A DNA stretch of 32,341 nucleotides, from contig CAVPHU010000007.1 of assembly GCA_963704815.1 (NCBI GenBank), forward strand, positions 1-32,341, in the 5' to 3' direction. The DNA is from DATKWD01 sp963704815 (GTDB lineage: Bacteria; Actinomycetota; Acidimicrobiia; Acidimicrobiales; Salinilacustritrichaceae). The first letter of the stretch is position 1, and every line of letters starts with the position of its first letter. A program made the position numbers and the translations under genes. Positions 9,247 through 17,298 of this stretch are shown one piece after another. The notes under the pieces were generated by a model, which did no database searches, was not told where the DNA came from, and saw only the letters and a program-made list of their open reading frames with translations.

Positions 9247-9292
9247 GAAAGCAGGCTGCGGGCCGAACCCGTTGGTCGAGTCGCGAGGATCC

Positions 9293-9680
9293 TCAGTCGA
9301 TCGCCGGTTCGACCTCGATCTCGTCGTGCGCCGAGGAAGTGGGATCGGCGGCCCGCGCCGGCAGGAACTTGGCCCGAACACCGAGCCCGCGATGGCCACG
9401 CCGGCGACGACGAGGCAGGCGACGTTGAGGCCGGACAGGAAGGCGTCGCCCGCCTCGGCGAGGTGGGCAGGAGCGAAGGGCCTGGCTTGCCCGGCCACGA
9501 TGCCTGCGGCCGCCACCGACTCCTCGGTGGCTTCCTGTGCCCCCGGGGGAGCTGCTCGAACACGGGACCGCCGCGCAGCGCACCGATGTAGACGCTGTTG
9601 AACACCGATCCGACCACGGCCACGCCGAGCTGGCGTCGCGCACGTGTTGGGCGACGATGCAGGGTCTCGTCAGCCTGCAT
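9293..9680 (-). pseudogene. C-terminal remnant of a 14-TM MFS drug transporter (DHA2 type)
   Basis: Reverse-strand segments in three frames read QLGVAVVGSVFNSVYIGALR, then FAPAHLAEAGDAFLSGLNVA followed by CLVVAGVAIAGSVFG, then VRAKFLPARAADPTSSAHDE and an acidic tail ending at 9293. This is the last two membrane segments and tail of an EmrB/QacA-type transporter. Nothing upstream on the reverse strand continues into the rest of the roughly 500-residue protein; homology stops near 9650. The gene is therefore a truncated and frame-broken remnant, or the locus is misassembled. Confidence 0.6.
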
Positions 9681-9809
9681 CCGGCGTTCTCGCGGATCGG
9701 CGAGCGTTCTGGCGCGACGGTGGTCCCGATCGGAGATCTCGCAGAGCAGTTCGCCGACGTGGTGTTCGTCGGACTGATGGGCCGCGGAAGCGGCCCTGAC
9801 GGCAGCTAG
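9655..9809 (+). pseudogene. C-terminal fragment of an unrecognised protein
   Basis: A forward frame reads SLHPAFSRIGERSGATVVPI followed by GDLAEQFADVVFVGLMGRG, ending at the TAG of TAGCCT (9807-9809). The composition and alternating hydrophobic pattern look like real protein rather than a shadow frame. Upstream of about 9655 the frame is the antisense of the MFS remnant, so the N-terminus is missing. I do not recognise the family. It directly abuts the clpP promoter. Confidence 0.3.
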
Positions 9810-9812
9810 CCT
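9807..9812 (+). promoter_or_regulatory. Putative -10 box of a leaderless clpP transcript
   Basis: TAGCCT fits TANNNT and ends eight bases before the GTG start of clpP. No ribosome-binding site lies between. Confidence 0.45.
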
Positions 9813-9820
9813 GCACCGCC

Positions 9821-10426
9821 GTGACAGGCACCCCTTCAGAATTGATCCGACCGATGGCCCAGGCTGGTATCGGTGAGGGCAACGAGAGCATCTACAACCG
9901 TCTCCTCAAGGAGCGGATCATCTTCCTGGGCACCCAGGTCGATGACGACATCGCCAACCTGATCTGCGCGCAGATGCTGTATCTGGAGGGTCAGGAGACC
10001 GAGCGCGACATCTGGCTCTACGTCAACTCACCGGGTGGCTCGGTGACCGCCGGCATGGCGATCTACGACACTATGCAGTTCGTCACGTCCGACGTCTCGA
10101 CCATGTGCATGGGCCTCGCGGCGTCGATGGGCCAGTTCCTGCTCTGCGCCGGCGCCGCAGACAAGCGCTTCGCGCTTCCTCACGCCCGGATCATGATGCA
10201 CCAGCCCTCAGGCGGCATCCAGGGACAGGCCAGCGACATCGCCATCCAGGCCGAGCAGATGATCTACATCAAGAAGCTCATGGCCGATCGCATCGCTCAC
10301 CACACCGGCCAGACGATCGAGCAGATCCAAGAGGATTCCGAGCGAGACCGGTGGTTCACCGCCGAGCAGGCCAAGGAGTACGGGATCATCGATCACGTCA
10401 TTCTCAAGCGCGGCGAGATCGACTGA
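9821..10426 (+). CDS. clpP: ATP-dependent Clp protease proteolytic subunit (stand-alone paralogue)
   Basis: A 201-residue serine peptidase that forms the Clp barrel. The triad is Ser102 (GLAASMGQ), His127 (MMHQPSGG) and Asp176 (ERDRWFT). YVNSPGGSVTAGMAIYDTMQ is the substrate-binding strand. It lies about 11 kb from the second copy (20911), which sits next to clpX; actinobacteria often carry two ClpP proteins that form a mixed complex. GTG 9821 is chosen because of the TAGCCT box eight bases upstream; ATG 9854 is an alternative that gives a shorter propeptide. It is monocistronic, ending at a strong hairpin. Confidence 0.93.
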   Translation: MTGTPSELIRPMAQAGIGEGNESIYNRLLKERIIFLGTQVDDDIANLICAQMLYLEGQETERDIWLYVNSPGGSVTAGMAIYDTMQFVTSDVSTMCMGLAASMGQFLLCAGAADKRFALPHARIMMHQPSGGIQGQASDIAIQAEQMIYIKKLMADRIAHHTGQTIEQIQEDSERDRWFTAEQAKEYGIIDHVILKRGEID

Positions 10427-10442
10427 TCCGCCCGGCCGGTGC

Positions 10443-10485
10443 CGGGCCCGACCGAGCGCCGGGAGAGCGGCGCTCGATGGGCCCG
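10443..10485. terminator. Bidirectional hairpin terminator between clpP and the CAP gene
   Basis: CGGGCCC (10443-10449) pairs with GGGCCCG (10479-10485), and inside it CGAGCGCC (10453-10460) pairs with GGCGCTCG (10469-10476) around an 8-base loop. The two convergent genes end on either side. There is no T-run, so it may act as a stem-only terminator. Confidence 0.65.
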
Positions 10486-10496
10486 TCGACTTCGGG

Positions 10497-10928
10497 TCAG
10501 CCCTTGAAGACGATGGCCACGTAGATCTTCCCGTCGGTGCCGCGGGCTTCGCCGACGCCGATCGAGCTGTAGCGGCGATCGAGGATGTGCGCACGGTGGC
10601 CAGGCGATCCCATGAACGCGACGTGGACCTCTGCCATCGAGCTTCCGACGCCGACGATCTCGCCGAGACGCGAGTAGGGGCCGCTGACTCCAGAACTCAG
10701 GTTGGAGTGGTAGATGCGACGCTGATTCGCCATGGTCTGGGCCTGGGCCTGGGCCTTCGCGTCGAGGTCGCCGGCGCGGGGAAGCCGTGGGATGTTGCGG
10801 ATGTCCCGTTCCCAATTGACGAGGTTGACGCCGATGGTCGAATCGAACGACGGCTGACACGCCGCGAGGAGTGCGGCGGCAGCGACGAGGATCACGAGGA
10901 TCTTGCGGGGGAACCGGGTGCGGGTCAT
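10497..10928 (-). CDS. CAP/SCP-domain lipoprotein
   Basis: A 143-residue secreted protein. The start ATG (10928) has AAAGG about nine bases upstream. The signal peptide ILVILVAAAALLAAC ends in a good lipobox (LAAC). The mature part is a compact CAP domain: NWERDIRNIPRLPRAGDLDA, then AQAQTMANQRRIYHSNLSSG with one conserved His, GEIVGVGSSMAEVHVAFMGS, and PGHRAHILDRRYSSIGVG with the second His, ending YVAIVFKG. CAP proteins are extracellular; bacterial ones (YkwD-like) have poorly known roles. A degenerate copy lies directly upstream, indicating tandem duplication. Confidence 0.88.
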   Translation of the reverse strand: MTRTRFPRKILVILVAAAALLAACQPSFDSTIGVNLVNWERDIRNIPRLPRAGDLDAKAQAQAQTMANQRRIYHSNLSSGVSGPYSRLGEIVGVGSSMAEVHVAFMGSPGHRAHILDRRYSSIGVGEARGTDGKIYVAIVFKG

Positions 10929-11040
10929 GGGTGACAGCCTTTGGCGGGGAGCGGTTGCAAGATTGTTACCAATATTGCGATTGCATGACAAGAACCCATC
11001 GAAAATGGGTCGACAGGCAGGAGTTCTGTCGTCTCAGGGG

Positions 11041-11300
11041 TCAACCCTTGAAGACGTGAACCACATAGGACTGGCCGTCCGAGCCACGAGCTGCACCCAT
11101 CCCGATGCGGTGGAACCGGCGATCGAGGGTGTGTCCGCGGTGGCTCGATGAGCCCATGGAGGCGTTGTGGACCTGCTGCATCGAGCTCCCCACCCCGACG
11201 TTCTCGCCGAGCACGGACTAGGGGGCCGCCACCCCCGCGGTGATGTTCGAGTGGGCGAGGCGCGAAGAACGAGGCGCCAACCAGGAACAGGACGACATGT
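11041..11300 (-). pseudogene. Degenerate paralogue of the CAP-domain protein
   Basis: The reverse strand reads RLAHSNITAGVAAP, then an in-frame TAG stop (11218-11220), then SVLGENVGVGSSMQQVHNAS, MGSSSHRGHTLDRRF, and YVVHVFKG followed by TGA (11041-11043). It aligns along its length with the intact neighbour (HSNLSSG, GVGSSMAEVH, HRAHILDRR, VFKG). The signal peptide and first helix are missing; upstream bases belong to the next lipoprotein gene. This looks like a dead tandem copy. Confidence 0.75.
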
Positions 11301-11303
11301 TCG

Positions 11304-11708
11304 TCAGGCGACGCAGTTGTTGGCGACGAACACCTCGAGCTCGTTGGTCGCCGCGTCGACCTCGGCGAAGCGCTCCTCGAGGTCGAGGCCGACCTGGGTC
11401 GTGGTCCCCGGGTCGGAGGGATCGCCGGCGAGGAGCGAGTCGCGGAAATCGGTGGTGAAGTCGATCAGGACGTCGAGATCGTCGCGAACCTCTGATGGTG
11501 CATCGGAACGGAGCGACTCGTAGGCCCCGAGTGCGGTGCTGAACTGGGCCGCCGTTCCCTCGACGTCCGACGGGTCGTAGGTGTCGAACACGGCGTCGAG
11601 TTGGCCCGTGTCACGAGCCTGCGCACAGAACGCGTCGAGGTCGCCGCCGTCGCCGGCGCAGGCGACGAACGCGGAGGCGACGACCACCAGGGCGATGATG
11701 GCCCTCAC
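11304..11708 (-). CDS. Small lipoprotein of unknown function, coupled to rpe
   Basis: A 134-residue protein starting at GTG 11708, overlapping the rpe stop as GTGA. The signal peptide IIALVVVASAFVAC ends at a cysteine; the mature part begins AGDGGDLDAFCAQARDTGQL and is acidic and helical, with a second cysteine near the N-terminus (DAFCAQ) and one at the C-terminus (VANNCVA) that could form a disulphide. This two-cysteine, all-helical layout is common among short actinobacterial lipoproteins without known function. Coupling to rpe probably reflects gene packing rather than a shared pathway. Confidence 0.75.
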   Translation of the reverse strand: MRAIIALVVVASAFVACAGDGGDLDAFCAQARDTGQLDAVFDTYDPSDVEGTAAQFSTALGAYESLRSDAPSEVRDDLDVLIDFTTDFRDSLLAGDPSDPGTTTQVGLDLEERFAEVDAATNELEVFVANNCVA

Positions 11709-12397
11709 CGGGTCCCCTCCGCGAGGGCCCGCAGCTCGGACACGGCATGACCGAGACCCTCGGGATCGCGGTAGAGCGCCGATCCGGCCACGAGCACGTT
11801 CGCACCCGAGCGTGCCGCGCCCTCGATCGTCTGCGGGCTGATCCCGCCGTCGACCTCGACATCGGTGTCGAACCCGCCATCGACGATCATCTGGCGGACC
11901 TCGGCGACCTTCGCCTCCATCGTCGGGATGTAGGCCTGGCCACCGAAGCCGGGGTTGACGGTCATGACGAGGACCAGGTCGGTCAGGTCGAGGACGTGGG
12001 CGATCGCGCTCGCCGGCGTCGCCGGATTGAGGGCGACCGCCGGGCGGGCGCCGAGCTCGCGGATGATGCCCAGGGTGCGATGCAGATGCCGGCAGGCTTC
12101 GGCGTGCACGATCAGCAACTCGCAGCCGGCGTCGTGGTAGGCGCCGAGCATCGGATCGGGATCGAGCACCATCAGGTGGGCTTCGAACAGCAGCTTGGTG
12201 TGGGAGCGGCAGGCGTCGATGACGTCGGGACCGAAGGTGAGATTCGGCACGAACTGACCGTCCATGACGTCCCACTGGATCCGGTCGACGCCGGCTTCTT
12301 CGAGCGCGGCACATTCGTCACCCAACCTGGCGAAGTCGGCCGGCAGCACCGATGGTGCGATCTCGAAGCGACGGTCGGTTCCCGGAAGCGGCGGCAT
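11705..12397 (-). CDS. rpe: Ribulose-phosphate 3-epimerase
   Basis: A 230-residue TIM-barrel enzyme that interconverts ribulose 5-phosphate and xylulose 5-phosphate in the pentose phosphate pathway. IAPSVLPADFARL is the N-terminal strand, WDVMDGQFVPNLTFGPDVI holds the catalytic Asp and metal site, FEAHLMV and LIVHAEA carry the metal-binding histidines, VMTVNPGFGGQAYIP is the phosphate loop, and DVEVDGGISPQTI carries the second catalytic Asp. ATG start at 12397 with CAGGAT six bases upstream as a possible leaderless -10. The downstream lipoprotein overlaps its stop. Confidence 0.95.
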   Translation of the reverse strand: MPPLPGTDRRFEIAPSVLPADFARLGDECAALEEAGVDRIQWDVMDGQFVPNLTFGPDVIDACRSHTKLLFEAHLMVLDPDPMLGAYHDAGCELLIVHAEACRHLHRTLGIIRELGARPAVALNPATPASAIAHVLDLTDLVLVMTVNPGFGGQAYIPTMEAKVAEVRQMIVDGGFDTDVEVDGGISPQTIEGAARSGANVLVAGSALYRDPEGLGHAVSELRALAEGTR

Positions 12398-12444
12398 CGG
12401 GTCATCCTGTCACCCGCCCATGCGGCGCTTCGACCACGCGGCAC

Positions 12445-12450
12445 TACCGT
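12445..12450 (+). promoter_or_regulatory. Putative -10 box of a leaderless methyltransferase transcript
   Basis: TACCGT fits TANNNT and ends seven bases before the ATG at 12458; there is no ribosome-binding site. Confidence 0.5.
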
Positions 12451-12457
12451 CGCACCG

Positions 12458-13651
12458 ATGGACGAGGCCTCGCTGACGGTCGAGCGCCTGGTGGCTGGTG
12501 GCGACGGGCTGGCGCGAGAAGCCTCGGGCCGGGTCGTGTTCGTGGCCGGTGCCACGCCGGGGGAGCGGGTTCGGGTCCGGTTCACCCAGCGCAAACGCGA
12601 CTTCGCCAAGGCCGAGATCGTCGAGGTGTTGGAGCCGGGACCGACCCGGGTGGATCCTCCCTGCCCCGAGGTCGATCGCGGGTGCGGAGGGTGTGGCTGG
12701 CAGCACATCGACCTCGCCGCGGCCAAGGTGCACAAGGCCGGCATCGTCGTTGAGACCGCCCGCCGGATCGGCCACTTCGACGTCGAGGTCCAGACCGGCC
12801 CGGCCTTGCCGTCGGACTCGTTCCGGACGAACATCCGGGTTGCGGCTCGACCGGACGGGCTCGGGTTCCGCAGGCGCCAATCTCACGACGTGGTGGCGGT
12901 CGGGCACTGCATGGTCGCTCACCCCCTGATCGACGACGCGCTGCGTTCGGGGGTGCTGGTCGACGCGGACGAGATGACGCTGCGCTGTTCGCCCTCGACG
13001 GCGACCCGTCAGGCGATCCTGCACGGAAGTGCGGATGCGATGCTGCGCGCAGCCCCGCCCGACCTCGACGTGGTGACCGACGCCGCCCTCGATGCGGGCG
13101 AGCGTTCGACCCTGGTGCACGAGGTCGACGGCGTGCGGTTCGACGTGTCGGCTCGATCGTTCTTCCAGACGAGCCACGCCGGTGCGGAGGCGTTGGTCGC
13201 GAGCGTGCGTGACGCGGTGGCCGATGCGCCTTCCGGCCGCTTCGTCGACCTGTACGGAGGGGTGGGCCTCTTCGCCGCGACCTGTGCCGGAGCGCGCGAG
13301 GTCGTGCTCGTCGAGTCGAACGCGAGCTCGGCCCGCGACGCCGAGAGCAACCTCGCAGACCGTGACGCCACCGTGGTGCCGGCTCAGGTCGAGCACTGGG
13401 TCGCGACCGAGGCCGCGATCGTCGTCGCCGACCCACCCCGATCCGGTCTCCGCCCGAAGGGGGTCGAACGGGTCGTCGCCAGCGCAGCCGAGGTGGTGGT
13501 GCTGGTGTCCTGTGATGCCGCGGCATTCGCCCGCGACGCCGCCGGGCTCCGCGAGGGGGGCTACGAGGTCGAGCGATGCGAGCTGCTCGACCTGTTCCCC
13601 TTCACCCACCACGTCGAGGTGGTCACGACCCTCCGCCGCCGAACAAGCTGA
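12458..13651 (+). CDS. Fe-S cluster RNA (uracil-5-)-methyltransferase, RlmD/TrmA family
   Basis: A 397-residue SAM-dependent enzyme that methylates C5 of a uridine in rRNA or tRNA. An N-terminal TRAM-type beta barrel (SLTVERLVAGGDGLAREASG) precedes a [4Fe-4S] site made by Cys69, Cys76, Cys79 and Cys151, with spacing like RumA. FVDLYGGVGLFAATCAG is the SAM motif, VVADPPRSGLRPKGVERV is motif IV, and VSCDAAAFARD carries the catalytic Cys352; LFPFTHHVEVV closes the fold. The exact RNA target cannot be told from sequence. It lies divergently from rpe, and its -10 box is seven bases before the ATG. Confidence 0.88.
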   Translation: MDEASLTVERLVAGGDGLAREASGRVVFVAGATPGERVRVRFTQRKRDFAKAEIVEVLEPGPTRVDPPCPEVDRGCGGCGWQHIDLAAAKVHKAGIVVETARRIGHFDVEVQTGPALPSDSFRTNIRVAARPDGLGFRRRQSHDVVAVGHCMVAHPLIDDALRSGVLVDADEMTLRCSPSTATRQAILHGSADAMLRAAPPDLDVVTDAALDAGERSTLVHEVDGVRFDVSARSFFQTSHAGAEALVASVRDAVADAPSGRFVDLYGGVGLFAATCAGAREVVLVESNASSARDAESNLADRDATVVPAQVEHWVATEAAIVVADPPRSGLRPKGVERVVASAAEVVVLVSCDAAAFARDAAGLREGGYEVERCELLDLFPFTHHVEVVTTLRRRTS

Positions 13652-13726
13652 CCTGCGCCCGATCTTCGTACGCCCTCGACCACATGCTGGTCAGGACCGT
13701 GCAGAGAACCGGTTGCGGTGATGGGT

Positions 13727-14230
13727 TCAGCCGACGTCGGCGCCGTACATGTGGCCCAGAGGATCGGAGATGATCTCGAGCCGCTCGCCGTCGGGCCCGC
13801 TGAAGTAGACCGAGGTCTCGTACTCGAACGTCGTCAGTCCCGAGGCGTCGATGGCCGCCCGCAGCTCCTCCCAGCGGTCGGGGGCGACCGAGATCGCCAG
13901 GTGGTGGAGGCCCGCCAGCACCTCGGCGTAGGGGCCGAGATCGAGGCCGGGGAAGTCGAAGAAGGCCAGGCTGTTGCCGTTGCCGATGTCGAAGAAGAAG
14001 TGGGTCGAGCCGGGATAGTCGCGGTTCTCGAACAGCTCGGTCAGCGGGAACCCGAGGAAGTCCTGGTAGAAGCGAATGGTGCGCTCGACGTCGCTCGACA
14101 GCAGCGCGACGTGGTGGACGCCTCGCGCGTTCGACGGTGGCCGGTCGGCCTTGTCGGCGAGATAGGTGTCGCGGAGTTCGGACCGGCGGGCCTCGAAGCC
14201 CTCGAGTTCGGCGGGAGTGGGTGCAGCCAT
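13727..14230 (-). CDS. VOC-family (glyoxalase/extradiol dioxygenase fold) protein
   Basis: A protein of 167 residues from ATG 14230 (an in-frame GTG at 14239 is possible). A short helical lead is followed by paired beta-alpha-beta-beta-beta modules: GVHHVALLSSDVERTIRFYQ and LFENRDYPGSTHFFFDIGNG in the first, GLHHLAISVAPDRWEELRAA and YFSGPDGERLEIISDP in the second. Metal-ligand candidates are His in HHVAL, His in HHLAI and Glu in ERLEI. The substrate is unknown. TATCGT on the reverse strand (14243-14238) is a -10 box seven bases before the ATG. It is divergent from the P450, 59 bases apart; a shared pathway is possible but unproven. Confidence 0.85.
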   Translation of the reverse strand: MAAPTPAELEGFEARRSELRDTYLADKADRPPSNARGVHHVALLSSDVERTIRFYQDFLGFPLTELFENRDYPGSTHFFFDIGNGNSLAFFDFPGLDLGPYAEVLAGLHHLAISVAPDRWEELRAAIDASGLTTFEYETSVYFSGPDGERLEIISDPLGHMYGADVG

Positions 14231-14289
14231 GAGTGTCACGATATTGGCGTCGACCGCCGCCGACGCCCGAAGTGCCAGGATGACCGGCG

Positions 14290-15477
14290 ATGAGCACCAC
14301 CACCCGCCCGAGCTTCGACCTCCTCGATCCCGAGTTCTACGCAGCCGACCCGCATTCGGCCTACACCTGGATGCGGGCCAACGAGCCGGTGTACCGCGAC
14401 GACCGCAACGAGCTGTGGATCATCAGTCGTCACGCCGACGTGCTCGACGTGGAGCGGCGACCTGAGGTGTTCTCGAGCCGCGGCGCCTACCGGGCCATCG
14501 AGGGCGACCTCGAGCAGAACATGATCTCCCACGACGACCCGATCCACCTCTCCCAACGCCGGATCGTGAACCGCCGCTTCACGCCGCGAGCCGTCCGCGA
14601 ACAGCACGACGACTTCGGGGCGCTCATCGACGAGTTGATCGAGGCGTTCGTCGACGACGGGCAGGTCGAGGTCATCGAAGGGCTCGCCGGTCAGCTGCCC
14701 GCTCGGCTCACGTGCCGAATGCTCGGATTCGACGAAGGCGAGTGGCAGCTGGTGAAGAGCTGGTCCGAGCGGCTCATGCGGACCGACAGTCGCGAGGCGA
14801 GTGAGGAGCGGATGCTCGAGTTCCTCGGCGCCAACATGGAGCTCTACCAACGGGTGACCGAGGAACGCGAAGCGCTGGCCGGCTGCCCGGCCGACCGCCT
14901 CGCCGACGCCGGATTGATGGGGGTGTGGGCGAACCATGACGACTACGACCTCGACCGGATGTTCCACGAGGTCGGGCTGTTCGTCGCCGGGGGCGCCGAG
15001 ACCACTCGCACCGTGATCGCCCACGGCCTACGCACGTTCTGCGACCACCCGGACCAGTGGGAGGCCCTTCACGCCGATCCCGACCTGGCGCCGCTCGCGG
15101 TCGAGGAGATGATTCGTTGGGTCACGCCGCTCAACAACATGTTCCGCAAGGTGCTGTCCGACGACACGGTCGGCGGTCAGGCCGTCGCCGCCGGCGACCG
15201 ATTGATGCTCGCCTACCCCTCGGCGAACCGCGACGAGGCCGTCTTCGCCGATCCGTTCCGTTTCGACATCACCCGCGACCCCAACCCGCACATCGCGTTC
15301 GGGCACGGGACCCACTTCTGTCTGGGCGCCAACTTCGCCCGCCACGAACTCGTGCTCCTGCTCCAGAAGTTGGCGGCCGCCATCACCGAACTGCGGCCCA
15401 TCACCGAACCCGACGTCGAGCCCAACATCTTCGCTCGCGCCGTCCGCAGCTTCGACCTGGCCTTCACGCCCCGCTGA
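14290..15477 (+). CDS. Cytochrome P450
   Basis: A 395-residue soluble bacterial class I P450. The oxygen-binding I helix reads LFVAGGAETTRTVIAHG, the K-helix E-x-x-R is in EEMIRWVTPLNN, and the haem-binding loop is FGHGTHFCLGANFAR with the axial thiolate at Cys344. PEVFSSRGAYRAIE and MISHDDPIHLSQRRIVNRRF match the N-terminal substrate region of actinobacterial CYPs such as the CYP125/142 type, which act on steroids and fatty acids; this assignment is tentative. No ferredoxin or reductase gene is adjacent. CAGGAT eight bases before the ATG could be a -10 box. Confidence 0.93.
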   Translation: MSTTTRPSFDLLDPEFYAADPHSAYTWMRANEPVYRDDRNELWIISRHADVLDVERRPEVFSSRGAYRAIEGDLEQNMISHDDPIHLSQRRIVNRRFTPRAVREQHDDFGALIDELIEAFVDDGQVEVIEGLAGQLPARLTCRMLGFDEGEWQLVKSWSERLMRTDSREASEERMLEFLGANMELYQRVTEEREALAGCPADRLADAGLMGVWANHDDYDLDRMFHEVGLFVAGGAETTRTVIAHGLRTFCDHPDQWEALHADPDLAPLAVEEMIRWVTPLNNMFRKVLSDDTVGGQAVAAGDRLMLAYPSANRDEAVFADPFRFDITRDPNPHIAFGHGTHFCLGANFARHELVLLLQKLAAAITELRPITEPDVEPNIFARAVRSFDLAFTPR

Positions 15478-15623
15478 TCCACCGATTCTGCGCAACACGC
15501 CCAATCCCACGACGCAATCCGACCGGCGACTGGGTCGCGCCCGTGCGCGACGAGCGGCACTCGATCTGGGCTCGCGAGAGCTGGGTATGGCGTGGGAATC
15601 GGCGTACGAAGCCGGAGGTGAAG

Positions 15624-16005
15624 ATGATCGGCCAGCCCGCAGGGGCCATGCTCGATGCGAAATTCTTCGTGACCCGTTTCGACGGAGAGTTCCCCGATCT
15701 GTTCGAGAGGTACTGGGACGGTGTCGAGTGGATCTGGATCGATCACGGTCGACCCCAGGGCCACTCGATGGCCCAGTCGCCCGGTGCGGCCATGATGAGC
15801 CGGGTCGCTCGGTCTGCCCTCGGCCCCGGGCGGATTCGAGATCTACCGAGACCGGGCCGGCCGGTGGCGCTGGCGCCTTCGGCGGCCCGATGGCGAGATC
15901 GTGGCCGACGGCGGGCAGGGGTACGACGATCGTGCCGCGCTCGAGCAGGACCTCATCTGGATCCGAACTGAAGCCCAGCGGAGCGATGTCCGATCCCTCG
16001 ATTGA
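15624..16005 (+). CDS. Lectin-like propeller repeat fused to a DUF1508 (YegP-like) domain, one frameshift
   Basis: The start ATG follows a GGAGG site six bases upstream. The first part, MIGQPAGAMLDAKFFVTRFD ... LFERYWDGVEWIWIDHGRPQ ... SPGAAMMSR, resembles one blade of the tectonin/PLL-type beta-propeller lectins (PGAAM-x-x-K-FFVT ... W-x-W-x-DHG-P). After a frame change near 15830 the protein reads FEIYRDRAGRWRWRLRRPDG and EIVADGGQGYDDRAALEQDL, a clear DUF1508/YegP domain ending at TGA 16003-16005. Total about 126 residues. One blade cannot form a propeller alone, so this may be a remnant of a larger gene or an oligomeric form. The family match for the first half is my reading; the DUF1508 part is firmer. 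Confidence 0.6.
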
Positions 16006-16112
16006 GTCGCAAGGCCTCACCGGCAGCCTCTTCCGCGACATCGATCTCGACGAGCAGGCCGCGTGATCCCCACGACCGCGTTCGGCATCGTGCGCCACGA
16101 GCGGACCCGTCG

Positions 16113-16889
16113 TCAGTCGAGGAGCTGCTCGAAGAGGTCGGCGAACCCGTCGATCACGTGATCGGGTCGGCCAGCGGCATCGTCGACGGACTCAGGTCGA
16201 AACTTCCCCGTCCGAACGAGGCACCCGCGCAGGCGACACGCCTGCGCGCCGAGCACGTCGTTCTCGATGTCGTCACCGATCATCAGCGTGTCCTCCGGTG
16301 CCGTTCCGAGCGCGTCGAGCCCGGCGCGGAAGAAGGCCTGGGCCGGCTTGCCGATCAGGACGGGCGAGACGCCGCTGGCCGTCTCGAGGGCGGTGACGTA
16401 GGCGCCGGTGTCGAGTTCCATGCCTCGGGCCGTGCGCCAGTAGAGGTTCCGGTGCATCGCCACGAAGGCTGCGCCGTCGAGGATCAGCGCAAAGGCGTGG
16501 TTGAGCTGCTCGTGGGTGTACACGAGGCCGGCTCCACCGAGGACCACGACGTCGGCAGCGGTCGTCTCGTCCACCACGTCGATGTCGGCGAAGTCGGCCG
16601 ACAGATCCCCGCTCGACAGGACGAAGACCTGCGCCTCGGGGTGGTGCTCGCGCAGGTGTGAGGCCGTGGCGACCGGGGCGGTGAGGATCTCTTCGGGATC
16701 CACGGCGAACCCGGCCACCGTCAGCGCCTCGGCGACATCAGCGCGCGAGCGAGAGGTGGTGTTGGTCGCAAGACGAAAGGGAAGCCCACGCCGGCGCAGT
16801 TCGGCGAATGCGGCCGTGGCTCCGGGCAGCGGTTCCCAGCTCACGGTGAGGACGCCATCGATGTCGACGAGAAGACCCTGCGGCTTCAC
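16113..16889 (-). CDS. HAD-IIA family phosphatase
   Basis: A 258-residue hydrolase. LLVDIDGVLTVSWEPLPGAT is motif I with the D-x-D nucleophile and acid, followed by the LATNTTSRSR (motif II), VLIGKPAQAFF (motif III lysine) and LMIGDDIENDVLGAQ (motif IV) segments. The cap in between is of the IIA type, and the closest described relatives are LHPP-like phosphatases and the NagD group; the substrate is not predictable. The GTG at 16889 is chosen because GAGGG lies about seven bases upstream and motif I follows at once; an in-frame ATG at 16943 would add 18 unmatched residues. Confidence 0.85.
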   Translation of the reverse strand: MKPQGLLVDIDGVLTVSWEPLPGATAAFAELRRRGLPFRLATNTTSRSRADVAEALTVAGFAVDPEEILTAPVATASHLREHHPEAQVFVLSSGDLSADFADIDVVDETTAADVVVLGGAGLVYTHEQLNHAFALILDGAAFVAMHRNLYWRTARGMELDTGAYVTALETASGVSPVLIGKPAQAFFRAGLDALGTAPEDTLMIGDDIENDVLGAQACRLRGCLVRTGKFRPESVDDAAGRPDHVIDGFADLFEQLLD

Positions 16890-17021
16890 GATGAGACCCT
16901 CCGATCGGTCGAGCGTTCCCTCCGATTCTGGCCGAGCGATCACTCATCGGCGAACCCTCGCGCCGCGCTCCCCACTGGGTGGGGGCCGGGCCGAATGCGG
17001 GCAGAGCTGCTCCGTGTCTGT

Positions 17022-17097
17022 TGGTACGCCCCCTGGGACTTGAACCCAGAACCCTCTGATTAAGAGTCAGATGCTCTGCCAATTGAGCTAGAGGCGC
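17022..17097 (-). tRNA. tRNA-Lys (anticodon CUU)
   Basis: Acceptor GCGCCTC pairs with GGGGCGT (two G-T wobbles). The anticodon stem TCTGA/TCAGA encloses CTCTTAA with anticodon CTT. T arm CTGGG-TTCAAGT-CCCAG. Discriminator A is followed by an encoded CCA (17022-17024). Confidence 0.93.
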
Positions 17098-17131
17098 TTG
17101 TGTGGTGCTTGCCGGCCGAGGCTAGCGAGCA

Positions 17132-17210
17132 TGGGGTGACCGACGGGATTCGAACCCGCGACATCCGCGACCACAACGCGGTGCTCTAACCGGACTGAGC
17201 TACGGCCACC
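17132..17210 (-). tRNA. tRNA-His (anticodon GUG)
   Basis: Acceptor GTGGCCG pairs with CGGTCAC; an extra G at -1 (17210) faces C73, the histidine identity element. The anticodon stem CCGCG/CGCGG encloses TTGTGGT with anticodon GTG. CCA is encoded (17132-17134). It is separated from tRNA-Lys by 34 bases and probably co-transcribed. Confidence 0.93.
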
Positions 17211-17298
17211 AAGGGAGCGGTGAGCATAGAACACACCCACCCTGACCCGGGAAACGCATTGCCAGACCCGGAAACGGATGAGCGTGGCGGGTGTCGCC

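Noticed and set aside
11747..12457. Forward extension of the RNA methyltransferase frame back to 11747
   Set aside because: This part is the antisense of rpe. Homology starts at ATG 12458, which also has a -10 box seven bases upstream.
16970..16984. CCCCAC-TGG-GTGGGG hairpin as a terminator for the tRNA-Lys/His unit
   Set aside because: Six-base stem with a three-base loop and no T-run, in GC-rich DNA where such pairs are frequent; position fits but evidence is too thin.
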